Origin: Cyclostephanos tholiformis
Taxonomy: Eukaryota > Bacillariophyta > Thalassiosirophyceae > Thalassiosirales > Thalassiosiraceae
Assembly: GCA_036939975.1 (NCBI GenBank)
Contig: JALLPB010000347.1
Span: 1 to 17,826 of the forward strand
Reading direction: 5' to 3'
DNA: 17,826 nucleotides
Positions 17,346 through 17,826 of this stretch are shown here, piece by piece. How positions within the stretch are numbered: the first letter of the stretch is position 1; every line of letters starts with the position of its first letter. The notes under the pieces are model-generated. The model was not told the origin of the DNA, ran no database searches, and saw nothing but the letters and a program-made list of their open reading frames with translations. Both the position numbers and the translations under genes were made by a program.

Positions 17346-17659
17346 CACCGGCTGAGAGGCAGAAGGAAGCAAACCGGCAACACAACAACCAAAGATTGGA
17401 AGGGGGGCCATGGTGCAAGTGTGACAAGGGGTAAAGGTGCCAACTGATAGGCGGGGGGGGCAAATGGGCAGATACTGGATGGTGGAGGGTAGATGGTGGA
17501 TGGCTACCAAGGGATGGTGCCAGGGCAGGGATCATGTTGAGATGGGAGGGGGTGAAATCAACAATCACGAGGAACAGGTAATGTAAACTTTGAATAAACA
17601 TGAGATTGTTAAGCTAGCATTGATGTTAGGTTGAATCATGGCAAGCTCCTTTCTATTGA

Positions 17660-17826
17660 TTTAGCCATATTTGGAGCCATAGCCATAGCCATAGAGTTAG
17701 CCATATCCATCACCGTAGCTATAGCCAAAGCCATAGCCATAGTCATAGTCATAGTCATAGTCATAGCCGTAGCCGTAGCCGTAGCCGTAGCCGTAGCCGT
17801 AGCCGTAGCCGTATTCGTATTCGTAG
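17660..17826 (+). repeat. Hexanucleotide array (AGCCAT / AGTCAT / AGCCGT)
   Basis: The array runs off the end of the window. It begins degenerate (about 17660-17735), then shows AGCCAT units, four AGTCAT units, about eight AGCCGT units and two ATTCGT units. Blocks of one variant side by side indicate stepwise local amplification. Confidence 0.95.
17697..17826 (-). CDS. Partial Tyr-Gly/Tyr-Asp repeat ORF, C-terminal end
   Basis: On the minus strand the hexamer array stays open from the window edge (first full codon at 17825) to TAA at 17697-17699. It gives YEYE, then a YG block, a YD block of four, and ends GFGYSYGDGYG. The start lies outside the window. A dipeptide repeat with substitutions that keep Tyr in place could be the tail of a Tyr/Gly-rich extracellular or structural protein. 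A non-coding microsatellite would also look open in this frame by chance, because the unit length is a multiple of three. Past the stop, YGYGYGSKYG continues, so the stop may be recent. Confidence 0.3.
   Translation of the reverse strand, partial: YEYEYGYGYGYGYGYGYGYGYDYDYDYDYGYGFGYSYGDGYG

Overview
The window looks like a transposon graveyard from a eukaryotic nuclear genome, most probably a diatom or a related stramenopile. The strongest clue is the first 1.9 kb. It carries the decayed pol of a Ty1/copia retrotransposon of the kind I associate with diatoms (CoDi-type), recognised by blocks such as STIGWPLCCQWKDG, ARLVAGGH and ETSVFGAVFV. No intact long gene, tRNA, rRNA or CRISPR is visible. 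Prokaryote-type operons are absent, and GT-AG intron-like signals and long gene-poor AT-rich stretches are present. Many of the longest open frames use non-ATG starts or are shadows of decayed elements.

Layout. (1) 3-1886: Ty1/copia pol pseudogene with a single N inside an exact 64-bp duplication. (2) 2786-4231: a 1.45-kb near-palindromic (foldback) DNA element flanked by TA, with no convincing ORF. (3) 5402-5652: a weak candidate for a tiny spliced gene. (4) 5812-6264: a second, 453-bp palindromic element whose ends resemble those of element 2, so the two probably belong to one non-autonomous family. (5) 7034-7610: a decayed retrotransposon gag-like region. (6) 8424-9594: a 1.17-kb element with ~95-bp terminal inverted repeats, holding a 10-bp minisatellite and a broken ORF resembling the N-terminal repeat and Cys/His region of Helitron/PIF1-type helicase proteins. 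(7) 9590-13220: mostly minus-strand short or broken ORFs of unknown family, several ending in acidic tails, with GTGAG-rich degenerate direct repeats between them. (8) 14835-16445: a LINE-type pseudogene with the endonuclease domain, the linker and only the start of the reverse transcriptase. (9) 16446-17826: gene-poor, G-rich tracts, a 43-bp direct duplication, and a hexamer array running off the end that would encode a Tyr-Gly repeat on the minus strand.

The genes do not form a pathway. The common theme is insertion and decay of several transposon classes. Many of the stop codons can be explained as C-to-T (often CGA to TGA) transitions, which suggests methylation-driven CpG loss. Family assignments come from recognising protein motifs by eye. 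No database search was run.
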